DNA of 64,000 nucleotides, taken from assembly GCF_020731355.1 (NCBI RefSeq), contig NZ_JAJFZK010000010.1, positions 1-64,000 of the forward strand, read 5' to 3'. Below, piece by piece: positions 33,360-42,649 of this stretch (position 1 is its first letter; each line of letters opens with the position of its first letter). The translations under genes and the position numbers were made by a program. Source of the stretch: Bacillus sp. REN16. GTDB lineage: Bacteria; Bacillota; Bacilli; Bacillales; Bacillaceae_L. The notes under the pieces are model-generated. The model searched no databases. It worked only from the letters and a program-made list of their open reading frames with translations, and was not told the origin of the DNA.

Positions 33360-34627
33360 TTGAATTCACCAGCATTTCTAGTTAATACTAATCCTTGAGT
33401 TGTATGAATCCCGTTCACATTGTCACCAATCCCATGGTGAGAGTAGTTCCAGTCAGGTGGAATGAAAGATTGAATCCAGCTTTTGAATTCTTGTTCATTC
33501 ATTTCCCATTGATGGTCATGATGACGTAATTCTATATTGTAAAATTGGTTAAAATCACGGTTAGGTGTCGTAATGATCAGCTTATGACAATTCACATGTT
33601 GAATTATTTTTAAAATCAATTCTTCAGCAGACTTTTTATCCATGTGCTCGATTACCTCTGTTAAGAGAACATCGGCTAAATCCTTTGTATAGTTTGCAAG
33701 AAAATGATCAATAGATTCGTAAAGAATAATATTTGAAATCTCATGGCGTTGTGCTTTTTCCGATACTTTTAACAATGCTGCCTCATCAATATCAATCGAA
33801 TGGACAAGACGGGGAACAATTTCTTTACTAAACGGTATGGAATAGGCACCCTCACCGCAGCCGACATCGATGATTGGCAATTGAAATTCAAGCTGCTGTG
33901 TAATCCAGTCTTTTCGTTGGATTGCGGTATTACCAAAGGCAAAATCAATTGTATACCGTGATGTTTCTTCAATGAGTCCTTTGTATCGGCGGAATTTCTC
34001 TTTTTTTGTAAGCACGTTTCTGACAAACAAATAACGAATGAAAAAAGGGGCATCTATCACATTAATGCTGCGGATATATTTTTCAATAGTTTCATTCGTG
34101 ATGTCAAAATAAATGCGGTTCATTAAAGACAAAAACAGAAATAAGGTATTGCTATAATTAAAGAGCTCATAAAGTGATTTCTTTGTTTTAATGGTAATTC
34201 GATAGTTTTGATGAGCAACCTCCTCCCAAAATAATTCGTAGTCTTTAAAATGTAATTTGAAAAAATGCAGATACCGAGTCTGTTCAACTAGAACAAGATT
34301 CACCATCAGTTTGTGCTCAAATCCCTCTGTATCGTCATCATGGTGCTTTTTTGATGCTGAAGCAAATAAATCAGCCACTACATTAAGCGGAAAAAGGGGT
34401 GTATGATATCGAGAAACATTTAAGTATTCAAACTGCTCATCTTTATCTTTTGGATAGGAAACCTCATTTTCAGCATCCTTGAAATATACATTATATGTAT
34501 GATTATCTGAAAACCAACCGTAGATCTTTCCCTTACGGACAGTTCTCAGCAACATGCCTGAATTTGGATTTTTCCCTACGACAAAGGAAAACCTTGGATT
34601 TGAAGATCGTATTTGAAAAACAGCCAT
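33356..34627 (-). CDS. hen1: Hen1: RNA 3'-terminal ribose 2'-O-methyltransferase
   Basis: The protein has 423 residues from the ATG after GGAGGTG; the frame is open upstream but without a site. The N-terminal 200 residues are the bacterial Hen1 domain that activates the Pnkp ligase. The C-terminal part is a SAM methyltransferase (IIDVGCGEGAYSIPFSKE) with the metal-binding E-x2-E-H (TEVIEHM) and His pair (RHHDHQWEM) typical of Hen1. It methylates the 2'-OH at a cleaved RNA 3' end before ligation, which makes the repaired site resistant to being cut again. It is the first gene of the two-gene operon; no regulatory site was recognised for it. Confidence 0.92.
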   Translation of the reverse strand: MAVFQIRSSNPRFSFVVGKNPNSGMLLRTVRKGKIYGWFSDNHTYNVYFKDAENEVSYPKDKDEQFEYLNVSRYHTPLFPLNVVADLFASASKKHHDDDTEGFEHKLMVNLVLVEQTRYLHFFKLHFKDYELFWEEVAHQNYRITIKTKKSLYELFNYSNTLFLFLSLMNRIYFDITNETIEKYIRSINVIDAPFFIRYLFVRNVLTKKEKFRRYKGLIEETSRYTIDFAFGNTAIQRKDWITQQLEFQLPIIDVGCGEGAYSIPFSKEIVPRLVHSIDIDEAALLKVSEKAQRHEISNIILYESIDHFLANYTKDLADVLLTEVIEHMDKKSAEELILKIIQHVNCHKLIITTPNRDFNQFYNIELRHHDHQWEMNEQEFKSWIQSFIPPDWNYSHHGIGDNVNGIHTTQGLVLTRNAGEFK

Positions 34628-34784
34628 TGTAGACACCTCCAAAAAAATAAACTTATATGTGTAAAATTCTATTGAAGTTAAGATTATCCTTCTTACTAAT
34701 ATTAATAATAAATGCTCCAACCATACCACTAATAGGAGTGTTAGTAAATTTCATAATTTATCTGAACTAATCAATCTTTTTAAT

Positions 34785-34799
34785 TGAGAATTATTATCA
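34785..34799. promoter_or_regulatory. Fur box
   Basis: TGAGAATTATTATCA differs from the Fur palindrome at a single defined position. It is 52 bases before the reductase gene at 34851. Confidence 0.8.
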
Positions 34800-34850
34800 C
34801 TTGTTGTATGCTAAGTAGTAACAATCCACAATGGAGTAAGGAGCAAATAC

Positions 34851-35567
34851 ATGCAAATATACTGGACTAAAATAAATAAAATTATTGAGGAAACACCTGA
34901 GGTTCAAACCTTCCTGCTCGACTGTCCTGAAGGCTTTACATGGGAAGAAGGTTCCCACACTCATTTCGGGCTGAAAGGTTTCAATGCTGGAGATAAACCA
35001 AACAAGAGCTTGGTACGCCATATGTCAATCTCCACTTTACCGCATGAAAATGCAATCGGTATCACAACACGCATCAGAGAGCAGTGTTCCGAGTTTAAAT
35101 CGATTTTGAGAAATCATGAAGTCGGCAATGAAGTTGCCATATTTAAAACGCATTCCAATGTACCGCTTAAAAGAGAAGGGAAAAATGTTTACTTGCTATC
35201 ATCAGGTGTCGGATTGGCAACTTTCAGACCGCTTTTACTTGAATACTTTGAGCGTGCTGACAACGTCAATCAAATTCATTCCCTGAACATTGATTCATCA
35301 AAAGATTTCTTGTTCACTAATCTTTTTAAATCTGCACCCGACAAGAATTTCACAGCCAAGTTCGTCGATAACCGTCAAGACTATTACGAAGAAGTCAAAA
35401 ATCTTGCTGCAGATAAGGATGGAATTTTCTACGTTGTTGGCAGCGACGAGTTCCTTAAGCAGAATATTGAAGTACTGCGTGAGCAGGGCATCAAGCCAGA
35501 ACAGATAATGCTCGATAAGCGCGAAAAACAACTATCTGAGTTTTTATCATTTGGTTTGTCAATTTAA
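34851..35567 (+). CDS. FNR-like flavin/NAD(P)H reductase, Fur-controlled
   Basis: The protein has 238 residues; the ATG follows AAGGAGC by a few bases. It has the ferredoxin-reductase fold: an FAD-binding barrel with RHMSISTLP (R-x-x-S type motif) and a NAD-binding half starting at NVYLLSSGVGLATFRPLLLE, ending in FYVVGSDEFLKQNI. A Fur box upstream and its short, stand-alone form suggest a ferric-siderophore reductase or similar iron-starvation function in the cytoplasm. A hairpin follows the gene. Confidence 0.75.
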   Translation: MQIYWTKINKIIEETPEVQTFLLDCPEGFTWEEGSHTHFGLKGFNAGDKPNKSLVRHMSISTLPHENAIGITTRIREQCSEFKSILRNHEVGNEVAIFKTHSNVPLKREGKNVYLLSSGVGLATFRPLLLEYFERADNVNQIHSLNIDSSKDFLFTNLFKSAPDKNFTAKFVDNRQDYYEEVKNLAADKDGIFYVVGSDEFLKQNIEVLREQGIKPEQIMLDKREKQLSEFLSFGLSI

Positions 35568-35583
35568 GCTTAAGAGTTAAACA

Positions 35584-35614
35584 AGGCAGTCATTGCAAAT
35601 GACTGCCTCCTTCA
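35584..35614. terminator. Stem-loop terminator between convergent genes
   Basis: AGGCAGTCATT/AATGACTGCCT with a 3-base loop is followed by a T-rich stretch. It lies between the reductase gene and the 3' end of the gene on the other strand. Confidence 0.7.
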
Positions 35615-35617
35615 TTT

Positions 35618-37414
35618 TTATATCTTATCCTTCCCCATATGAAAAAATCGGTACGTCATAATAAGCCCAACGAAAAATAAGCAAAGTGCGAAATAAGCCG
35701 GGAGCAGGTGAATAAAAGTCGTATACCCGATTGCAAAATGAATCCAAATTCCTGCAAAGAAAGCGGGAAGTCCACCTACAAGCAATGTCCACCAAACCCA
35801 TCTATTGCCTTGCTGAAAGCCCCAAAGAGATATGGTTAGCACTAATAAACCAACACTAAGAAGGGCACTGCCAAAACCCGCGCGGTCATGAGCAATTACT
35901 GAAATCAACTTATTATTAAACGAATCAATCATCTCAGGCGGCATACAAAGATATAGAATATCAGTTGAAACAAACACATTCGTTATTCCAATAAATGAAA
36001 TTACGATACCGCCCAACACGAATGAAAACCCAAGAATGATAAAAGCGAGTTGCCCGATTAAACTTTGTTTCCAAACCCGGTGATTACGGGTATTAAGCGA
36101 TGTTGGCGTCCCGTTAAGCTGTCTCGTTTTAATAAAACCAGTTAGATAGATAGGGAGTAAGATAAGCCAAAAAACAAGATGAAGCCAATCAAAATATCCA
36201 TAGCCAATGAATAGGAAAATCCCTAAAAACCCAAGTATGGCAGCAAAATCAATTGCCTGCTTGGCCCAAAGAAGCTGCTTTCGAACTCCGAAACGTGCTA
36301 AAGCCATATAGACGATACCACCAGAAATCATAGTCCCGGCGAGTGTCATCCGATCATGGGCCATGAAATAAAGCACCCGTTCGTTAAACAAAAGGATTTT
36401 GTCCCTTTGCATTCCAAGAAACTGCTCATCATAAGGAAGAATAATGGTCGTCAAGCTAAAAAGGACGGCAATTGCACCACCAATGAAGATAGCCAAACCA
36501 AACAGCCAATACCATATCCATGCAGGATGAAGCGGTGGCTCAGGCTGAAGTTTGTATAAAAGGGCTTCTGTAATCCTTTTTGTAAGACCAGGACCCGAGA
36601 AAACATAACCTTCAGACAGTAAAACAAGGTCAGCTCCTGCATCAAAAAGAGCAAGAGCATGGGCAGGCTCATGGATACCGCCAACACTGATGATGGGAAG
36701 TGTAAACCCGTTTTCTCTTAAATGATGAATAGAATCTAGTAATTCTCTCAAATAGCAATCATTAGACATGTCCATTGGATTATCGATTACGATACCCGAA
36801 AAAGTAGACTGAATATGATCGAGTGATAGAGCTTTTACCTTTCCAACTGGAACAGAAAGATAAACTGGATGGTCGGTAGCCCAACTTGAACTTGAAGAGG
36901 TTGTTACAAATGCAGCCACATATGGCTCTAATTCCGTGATTATTTCCTGTTGTTCTTCACTTGTTCCGGCCAATCTGGCCCATACCGGCTGTTTAGGCTT
37001 CCACTTTTTTAGCTTTTGGATCGTTTTCACCAATCCGATTGATTCATAGTTTGCAGAAAACTCCATTTGCTGTTTTTGCCAATTTACAATTGGAAGGGTG
37101 GGGTCCATTGCAGGCTCCTTTGTCACCGGACCCATTTCGATAAAACCAAATCCAAGATTTGAAAAAGCGTTTGAACCAGTTAAAAGCGGATCTATTTTTC
37201 CGGAAAGTCCAACTGGATTTGGATAGGATATGCCATGAATTTCTTTTTTTACAAGTTTAGAAGATTCCTCTCTGCCAAGGAAATGAATAAGACGATGTCC
37301 TCCCGGGAGTGAGGAGATCAGATTCATTCCTCTATGAATAAATTCCCGCGATTGATAGGATGATAGTCGAGATAAAATAGGTTGAAAGAGTACATGATAT
37401 GACCAATCAGGCAT
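35618..37414 (-). CDS. Degenerate DHODH-like domain fused to a polytopic membrane domain
   Basis: The protein has 598 residues from the ATG that follows GGAGG by eight bases (an ATG five codons earlier overlaps that site). Residues 1-290 resemble class 2 dihydroorotate dehydrogenase in order and ends (NPVGLSGKIDP, FGFIEMGPVTKEP, IISVGGIHEP, GADLVLLSEGYVFSGPGL). The usual NxSSPN catalytic segment reads VTTSSSSSW, and the FMN-side INRMGFNN segment is not kept, so pyrimidine synthesis activity is unlikely. Residues 300-598 carry about eight membrane helices in two related halves (LYFMAHDRMTLAGTMISGGI and LISVIAHDRAGFGSALLSVG). The function is unknown. A relic of a second copy lies at 30433. Confidence 0.75.
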   Translation of the reverse strand: MPDWSYHVLFQPILSRLSSYQSREFIHRGMNLISSLPGGHRLIHFLGREESSKLVKKEIHGISYPNPVGLSGKIDPLLTGSNAFSNLGFGFIEMGPVTKEPAMDPTLPIVNWQKQQMEFSANYESIGLVKTIQKLKKWKPKQPVWARLAGTSEEQQEIITELEPYVAAFVTTSSSSSWATDHPVYLSVPVGKVKALSLDHIQSTFSGIVIDNPMDMSNDCYLRELLDSIHHLRENGFTLPIISVGGIHEPAHALALFDAGADLVLLSEGYVFSGPGLTKRITEALLYKLQPEPPLHPAWIWYWLFGLAIFIGGAIAVLFSLTTIILPYDEQFLGMQRDKILLFNERVLYFMAHDRMTLAGTMISGGIVYMALARFGVRKQLLWAKQAIDFAAILGFLGIFLFIGYGYFDWLHLVFWLILLPIYLTGFIKTRQLNGTPTSLNTRNHRVWKQSLIGQLAFIILGFSFVLGGIVISFIGITNVFVSTDILYLCMPPEMIDSFNNKLISVIAHDRAGFGSALLSVGLLVLTISLWGFQQGNRWVWWTLLVGGLPAFFAGIWIHFAIGYTTFIHLLPAYFALCLFFVGLIMTYRFFHMGKDKI

Positions 37415-37482
37415 TTTCCGTTCCTCCATGAAAGGCTTTTACCCGTATTGTATCATAATTGAATTGGCAATCCAGATAACGA

Positions 37483-37515
37483 AAAAACCGAACGCTGCTT
37501 GAGCATTCGGTTTTA
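37483..37515. terminator. Rho-independent terminator
   Basis: AAAACCGAACGCT pairs imperfectly with AGCATTCGGTTTT, with A and T runs at the ends. It closes the CDGSH gene on the minus strand. Confidence 0.75.
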
Positions 37516-37521
37516 ATAAGA

Positions 37522-37725
37522 TTATTCTTTCGGTGCGCGTACGACTGATTCGAAATGACCTTTATGAGAACCGTCGCAAAAAGGTTTATTATTGGATCTG
37601 CCGCATCTGCATAATGAGAAGGTTTGTTTTGTTGGGAACGTATTTCCTTCCGCGTCGACTAAATCGACATCACCTGTAATCCTTAATGAACCATTATCAT
37701 TTACTTTGATGGTAACCTTTGACAT
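37522..37725 (-). CDS. CDGSH iron-sulfur protein
   Basis: The protein has 67 residues. The C-terminal CRCGRSNNKPFCDGSHKGHF is the CDGSH [2Fe-2S] motif with three Cys and one His ligand (C-x-C...C-x3-H). The N-terminal half is a short beta region. Small bacterial CDGSH proteins take part in iron-sulfur or redox handling in the cytoplasm. It is transcribed alone, next to the HesB-like yqkB on the other strand. Confidence 0.88.
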   Translation of the reverse strand: MSKVTIKVNDNGSLRITGDVDLVDAEGNTFPTKQTFSLCRCGRSNNKPFCDGSHKGHFESVVRAPKE

Positions 37726-37883
37726 TTCTTATATGCCCCCTTAAAGTAAGTATTACTCTTGATAATAAGGTAATCATTACCAAAACTCAAATGTTTGTTA
37801 AAATTTCCGAGACATTGTAATGATATGTAGAACAAGACAAGATATGTTAAAATATATGTAAACGAACATAAAAGGAGAACACT

Positions 37884-38228
37884 ATGAACGTTACATTTAC
37901 AGAACGTGCGATTGAAAAACTGAACATACAAATTAAAAATAAAGATAAAAAATTAAAGCTGAAATATGAAACAGAAGGCTGCGGCTGTGTGATGAGTGGC
38001 GTTACAGCATTATGGCTAGTCGATTCTGGGGATGAAGATGATCTAACACTAGACACAAATTATCAGCCGTTATTAGTAGAAAAGTCTAAAATGGTGTTCT
38101 TGGATGAAAATTTGACAGTGGATTTTATTGAACTTGCAAATTGCTATATGTTAAAAAGTCCCAATGAGATATTAAATCCACGTTTACGACTAGTAGAAGT
38201 GAGTGGTGTACATGAGTTCCAAGCTTAA
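37884..38228 (+). CDS. yqkB: HesB/YqkB-like iron-sulfur biosynthesis family protein
   Basis: The protein has 114 residues, behind [20 protein letters not shown] at the start and the cysteine segment [16 protein letters not shown] fit the HesB/IscA-like YqkB branch, which is shorter in conserved cysteines than true A-type carriers. The gene order yqkB-yqkC-yqkD is as in Bacillus subtilis. The 3' end overlaps yqkC by 17 bases. Confidence 0.85.
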   Translation: MNVTFTERAIEKLNIQIKNKDKKLKLKYETEGCGCVMSGVTALWLVDSGDEDDLTLDTNYQPLLVEKSKMVFLDENLTVDFIELANCYMLKSPNEILNPRLRLVEVSGVHEFQA

Positions 38229-38454
38229 AACAATCCGAACTATTGCAGAAGATAAAACATGGGTTTCCTTTTTACACGACAACCATCCATTTAGCCTTTT
38301 ACATTGGTCCATTGCAGGGGCCAACCATGAACAAAAGGATGTATGGCTGCTTCAGGATGAGGTGACTTTTGAGGTTCAGGAATTTGAAACGATTGAACTC
38401 GCATTAACCTGGATAGAAGAAAACTTAACAGACATTACAGATGTACTAGGGTAG
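38212..38454 (+). CDS. yqkC: DUF2552 family protein YqkC
   Basis: The protein has 80 residues from ATG 38212, inside the end of yqk[21 protein letters not shown] and [15 protein letters not shown] are typical of the small DUF2552 family. The function is unknown. It is co-transcribed with yqkB. Confidence 0.8.
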   Translation: MSSKLKTIRTIAEDKTWVSFLHDNHPFSLLHWSIAGANHEQKDVWLLQDEVTFEVQEFETIELALTWIEENLTDITDVLG

Positions 38455-38478
38455 GGACTGAAAAACAAATCAGTCCCT
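38453..38478. terminator. Stem-loop between convergent yqkC and yqkD
   Basis: AGGGACTG/CAGTCCCT with a loop rich in A overlaps the last codon of yqkD. It is likely to be shared by both directions. Confidence 0.65.
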
Positions 38479-39387
38479 TACATATTGGTCTAAAAAATCA
38501 TCAATTACTTTTTCATAGGCTTCCTTGTTATCGGCAAAGGAATAGGCATGTTTGCCTTTTTCAGCAATCAGCATTTGCTTTGGCCCTTCCTTCATTTTAT
38601 AAAGCTCCATTGTCATTTCTGGCAAAATATAATCATCCTTGGCACTGTGGATAAATAAAACAGGATTTTTGATATTTTGAATCACAGAAACTGGGGATAC
38701 ATCCTTAATGCTATATCCGTCCCGTAGCTTTAAAAAAATATTGGCAAAAGGGAGAACAAATGGAGCAGGAATTTTATAATCAACCTTTAACAGATATTTC
38801 AACTGTGCTTCAAAATCGGAAAACGGACAATCGACAATATAGAAATTTGCTCCGTCCTCAATCATTCCAGCGTAAAGCAGTGTCGTTACAGCGCCCATCG
38901 ATTCCCCATGAATACCAATGGTACTGTCATCTCCATAATTTTCTTTCACCCAGGAAACAACTGATTCCAGATCGAATTTTTCATAGTGCCCATAGCTAGT
39001 TGTCTTTCCGCCGGTTTCTCCGTGGCGGCGATGATCATATAAAAGAACATTCCAATTACGCTCTAAGAAAAGCTTCATATATTTAATTGAATTTAGTTTG
39101 TTTTGGGTTACACCATGTGAGATGATAATAAATCGATTTTGATCCGTTCGTTTTACAAGCCAGCCTTTAATCATGTATCCAAATTTTGATTGGATCGATA
39201 TATCCTCCTTGCTTAAAGACTCAACATCATCTAAGGTAAGGCGCCCCTCCCTAGTTTCTCGTTCAAGAATCTCATCATCGGTTTTCTTTTTCATAAACAT
39301 GACGATGTTTGTAAAAATCATTCCAATTGTGGCCATATAGCCGATAAGAATTCCCATAAAGATAAATATCTTTTTCATTCTTTTCAT
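38470..39387 (-). CDS. yqkD: Alpha/beta hydrolase YqkD, membrane-anchored
   Basis: The protein has 305 residues from the ATG eight bases after AGGAGG. One N-terminal membrane helix (IFIFMGILIGYMATIGMIFT) is followed by an alpha/beta hydrolase domain with nucleophile elbow GIHGESMGAVT, aspartate in HSAKDDYILP and histidine in KGKHAYSF. It is a probable serine esterase or peptidase of unknown substrate, held at the membrane. Its position next to yqkC matches B. subtilis. Confidence 0.85.
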   Translation of the reverse strand: MKRMKKIFIFMGILIGYMATIGMIFTNIVMFMKKKTDDEILERETREGRLTLDDVESLSKEDISIQSKFGYMIKGWLVKRTDQNRFIIISHGVTQNKLNSIKYMKLFLERNWNVLLYDHRRHGETGGKTTSYGHYEKFDLESVVSWVKENYGDDSTIGIHGESMGAVTTLLYAGMIEDGANFYIVDCPFSDFEAQLKYLLKVDYKIPAPFVLPFANIFLKLRDGYSIKDVSPVSVIQNIKNPVLFIHSAKDDYILPEMTMELYKMKEGPKQMLIAEKGKHAYSFADNKEAYEKVIDDFLDQYVRD

Positions 39388-39492
39388 GAAAATCGTTCCT
39401 CCTGAAAGCTGCAACTGATGTGATTTCATTTTACCATTTTGCACCAAAAAAACATATGAAAAACCGTACCTCTAATGGGCACGGTTTCTTCC

Positions 39493-39621
39493 TCATTGCT
39501 GTGAATTTTGACGCTTTGTCGGATGAATGGCTTTTTCCATTTCTTCAGCAGCCATTATATTGTTTGTCGTATCTGCATTCGGTTTACCTTTTTGAGAACG
39601 ACCTTTATCTCGTTTTGCCAA
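39493..39621 (-). CDS. Small hydrophilic protein, 42 residues
   Basis: A TTG start after GGAG opens 42 codons: MAKRDKGRSQKGKPNADTTN, then NIMAAEEMEKAIHPTKRQ and a Gln-rich end. It is basic and disordered, like several minor small acid-soluble or spore-core proteins of Bacillus, but I cannot name it. It lies between yqkD and the HMG-CoA lyase gene with its own ribosome binding site. Confidence 0.5.
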   Translation of the reverse strand: MAKRDKGRSQKGKPNADTTNNIMAAEEMEKAIHPTKRQNSQQ

Positions 39622-39684
39622 TGGTAACAACTCCATTTCCTGAAATGTCATGGATAGGATGTGAAGTTTTCATACAAAGTATTC

Positions 39685-40578
39685 CTATTTAGGAGAATGT
39701 AATCGATAATACTTGCTTTCGATAGGCCGCGTGAGGTGTGGTTTAATGACATCTACTGCCTCCATAAGCTTTGCAAGATCAATTCCTGTTGAAATCCCCA
39801 ATTCCTCAATCATATACACAACAACCTCAGTGGCAACATTACCAGTTGCTCCAGGTGCGAACGGGCAACCGCCTAAGCCGCCAGCAGATGTGTCAAAACG
39901 GTCAATTCCAGCTATAAGAGCAGCTAACACATTTGCGAGCGCCAAACCATGAGTGTCATGAAAATGTGCGGTTAATAGTGTGTTTGGCAGCTCTTTTTTT
40001 AATTTTGAAAAAAGCGAGTAAACCTCTTTGGGATTTGCTTTTCCAATTGTATCGGCAACACTTAATTCATCAACACCGTACTGTACAAAGGTTGAGCAAA
40101 GGTGAAGTACCGCTTCTTCATCCATTTTTCCTTCATATGGACAGTAGAAGGAAGTAGAAATACAGGCACGAACAAAATATCCTTTTTCCTTTAATTCCTG
40201 GATAAGAGGCTTTAGTTCCTCCATACTTTCAGTAGTCGTTTTATTGATATTTTTTTTATTAAAGCTTTCACTGACCCCAACAAAGACGGCAACCGCTTTA
40301 CAATTTGTCAGGTACAGTCTTTCAATTCCTTTCCGATTTGGAGCTAGAACCAAATTGCGGGAATCATCTAAACAGGATGCGATAATTTCTTCGGCATCCT
40401 TCATCTGTGGAACCCATTTCGGCGAAACAAATGAAGTGAGCTCCATTTCCTGAAGGCCCGCCTTTTTTAATTTTTTAATAAACTCAATCTTAGCTTCTGT
40501 CGGGATTACGCTTTTTTCGTTTTGGAGCCCATCCCTAGGCCCGACTTCAATAATCGTCACGTGCTTAGGTAATTGCAT
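39685..40578 (-). CDS. mvaB: Hydroxymethylglutaryl-CoA lyase
   Basis: The protein has 297 residues; the ATG follows GGAGGG by six bases. HMG-CoA lyase motifs: EVGPRDGLQNEK (substrate and metal aspartate), HFHDTHGLALAN (metal histidines) and the active-site cysteine loop GGLGGCPFAPGATGNVATE. It splits HMG-CoA into acetyl-CoA and acetoacetate at the end of leucine breakdown (YngG/MvaB type). It is divergent from the thiolase and CoA-transferase genes that would use the acetoacetate. Confidence 0.92.
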   Translation of the reverse strand: MQLPKHVTIIEVGPRDGLQNEKSVIPTEAKIEFIKKLKKAGLQEMELTSFVSPKWVPQMKDAEEIIASCLDDSRNLVLAPNRKGIERLYLTNCKAVAVFVGVSESFNKKNINKTTTESMEELKPLIQELKEKGYFVRACISTSFYCPYEGKMDEEAVLHLCSTFVQYGVDELSVADTIGKANPKEVYSLFSKLKKELPNTLLTAHFHDTHGLALANVLAALIAGIDRFDTSAGGLGGCPFAPGATGNVATEVVVYMIEELGISTGIDLAKLMEAVDVIKPHLTRPIESKYYRLHSPK

Positions 40579-40746
40579 CGACAACCCTCCAGCAAAACAT
40601 ATAGTATTATCTCTTATTCTAGTGGAGACATTTCGTAAAAAGCAAGAATAATAGGAATTTAGACAAAATAAGAGGTATTTCGAAAAAAGACTAGAAATAT
40701 AAATGGTATTAGGTACTTAAGCGTAAATGTAAAAGGGGATGTTGAA

Positions 40747-41934
40747 ATGAGTAATGAGGTTGTAATTGTAAGCGCTGTTAGAACGGCGATTGGCAGTTTT
40801 GGAGGGAGTTTGCATTCTATTTCAGCTCCGGAACTTGGTGCAGTTGTCATTAAAGGAGCTCTAGAAAAAGCAGGCGTGGACCCCAAACATGTGGATGAAG
40901 TCATCATGGGGAATGTTTTGCAGGCAGGAGTGGGACAAAATCCAGCCAGACAGGCAGCGATAAAAGCAGGATTGTTACAGGAAACTCCAGCAATGACAAT
41001 AAATAAGGTATGTGGTTCAGGATTAAAAGCTGTGCATTTAGCATCGCAGGCGATCCTTGCCGGTGACGCAGATGTTATTGTGGCTGGCGGGATGGAAAAT
41101 ATGAGCCAGGCCCCTTATCTGTTAAAAGGTGCACGAAATGGGTTTAAAATGGGCGACCAAAAGATGATTGATAGTATGATTTCCGATGGACTATGGTGTG
41201 CATTTAATGATTATCATATGGGAATAACAGCCGAAAATTTATGCGATAAATACGAGATTACGAGAGAAGAACAGGATCGTTTTTCAGCACGCAGTCAACA
41301 AAGGGCGATTGCAGCAATTGAAGCAGGTAAATTTAAAGAAGAAATAGTGCCTGTCGTGATCCCGCAACGGAAAAAAGAAAGCATTGTCTTTGATACAGAT
41401 GAATACCCTAAAGCAGGCACAACCGCTGAGAAGCTAGGTAACTTGCGTCCAGCTTTTAAAAAGGACGGTTCGGTTACAGCAGGTAATGCTTCAGGTATTA
41501 ATGATGGAGCAGCTGCATTTGTTGTGATGAGTAAAAAGAAAGCAGATGAACTGGGGATAAAAGGATTAGTCACGATAAAAGCGAATGGAAATGCTGGAGT
41601 TGACCCTAGTATTATGGGAATTGGCCCAGTTGCAGCTGTACAAAAAGCAATGGAAAAGTGCGGATTAAGTGTCGCTGATATGAATTTGATCGAGGCAAAT
41701 GAAGCATTTGCAGCTCAATCGATTGCCGTTGATCGGGAGCTTCATTTTAATCAGGAAATTTTAAATGTAAATGGTGGCGCAATTGCCTTAGGCCATCCAA
41801 TTGGCGCAAGTGGGGCAAGAATTCTAGTTACGCTTATTCATGAGTTGAAGCGTCGCAATGATCGTTACGGATTAGCGACTTTATGTATTGGCGGCGGTCA
41901 AGGTGTCGCGACAATTGTTGAAAATATCGAATAG
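40747..41934 (+). CDS. Acetyl-CoA C-acetyltransferase (thiolase)
   Basis: The protein has 395 residues. The biosynthetic-type thiolase motifs are all present: the nucleophile cysteine in [16 protein letters not shown], the NEAFAAQ segment, [11 protein letters not shown] with its histidine, and CIGGGQGVA. It joins or splits acetoacetyl-CoA. It is the first gene of a unit with the two CoA-transferase subunits, 12 bases before the next start. Confidence 0.92.
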   Translation: MSNEVVIVSAVRTAIGSFGGSLHSISAPELGAVVIKGALEKAGVDPKHVDEVIMGNVLQAGVGQNPARQAAIKAGLLQETPAMTINKVCGSGLKAVHLASQAILAGDADVIVAGGMENMSQAPYLLKGARNGFKMGDQKMIDSMISDGLWCAFNDYHMGITAENLCDKYEITREEQDRFSARSQQRAIAAIEAGKFKEEIVPVVIPQRKKESIVFDTDEYPKAGTTAEKLGNLRPAFKKDGSVTAGNASGINDGAAAFVVMSKKKADELGIKGLVTIKANGNAGVDPSIMGIGPVAAVQKAMEKCGLSVADMNLIEANEAFAAQSIAVDRELHFNQEILNVNGGAIALGHPIGASGARILVTLIHELKRRNDRYGLATLCIGGGQGVATIVENIE

Positions 41935-41946
41935 CGGGGTGTGCAA

Positions 41947-42636
41947 ATGAAACCAATATACTCTTCTTTTCAGGAAGCAGTCAAGGATATTAAGGACGGT
42001 TCCACGATCATGGTTGGTGGATTTGGCTTATGTGGTATCCCAGAAAATTTAATTTTAGCATTGGCTGAGTCTGGGGTGAAGGATCTAACCGTTATTTCAA
42101 ATAACTGTGGCGTAGATGATTGGGGACTTGGTTTGCTTTTACAAAACAAACAAATCTCAAAAATGATTGGTTCGTATGTGGGAGAAAACAAGGAATTTGA
42201 ACGACAAGCATTGTCAGGCGAGCTTGAGGTCGAACTTGTACCCCAAGGAACTTTAGCTGAAAAAATTAGAGCAGGTGGAGCCGGGATTCCCGCGTTTTAT
42301 ACACCAGCTGGAGTTGGTACACCCATTGCAAATGGAAAAGAAACAAGAGTATTTAATGGAAAGGAATATGTCCTTGAAGAAGCATTTGTTGCTGATTTTA
42401 GTCTTGTGCGCGCTGAAAAGGCAGATAAGATGGGGAATTTAATCTTTAACAAGACAGCCCGGAATTTTAACCCGATGATGGCGGCTGCGGGAAAAGTGAC
42501 GATTGCTGAGGTTGAGGAACTCTGTGAGATTGGCGATCTTGACCCCAATAGGATACATACACCAAGTATCTATGTCCAAGGATTGGTCGTGGGTGAACAA
42601 AAGAAGAAAATTGAACGTTTGACAATATCTAGATAG
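41947..42636 (+). CDS. scoA: 3-oxoacid CoA-transferase, subunit A
   Basis: The protein has 229 residues from ATG 41947, six bases after GGGGTG. The N-terminal [15 protein letters not shown] and the loop [16 protein letters not shown] are those of the alpha subunit of succinyl-CoA:acetoacetate-type transferases. It moves CoA onto acetoacetate, with the thiolase then yielding two acetyl-CoA. It is encoded between the thiolase and subunit B. Confidence 0.9.
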   Translation: MKPIYSSFQEAVKDIKDGSTIMVGGFGLCGIPENLILALAESGVKDLTVISNNCGVDDWGLGLLLQNKQISKMIGSYVGENKEFERQALSGELEVELVPQGTLAEKIRAGGAGIPAFYTPAGVGTPIANGKETRVFNGKEYVLEEAFVADFSLVRAEKADKMGNLIFNKTARNFNPMMAAAGKVTIAEVEELCEIGDLDPNRIHTPSIYVQGLVVGEQKKKIERLTISR

Positions 42637-42649
42637 AAGGGAGAAGGCT

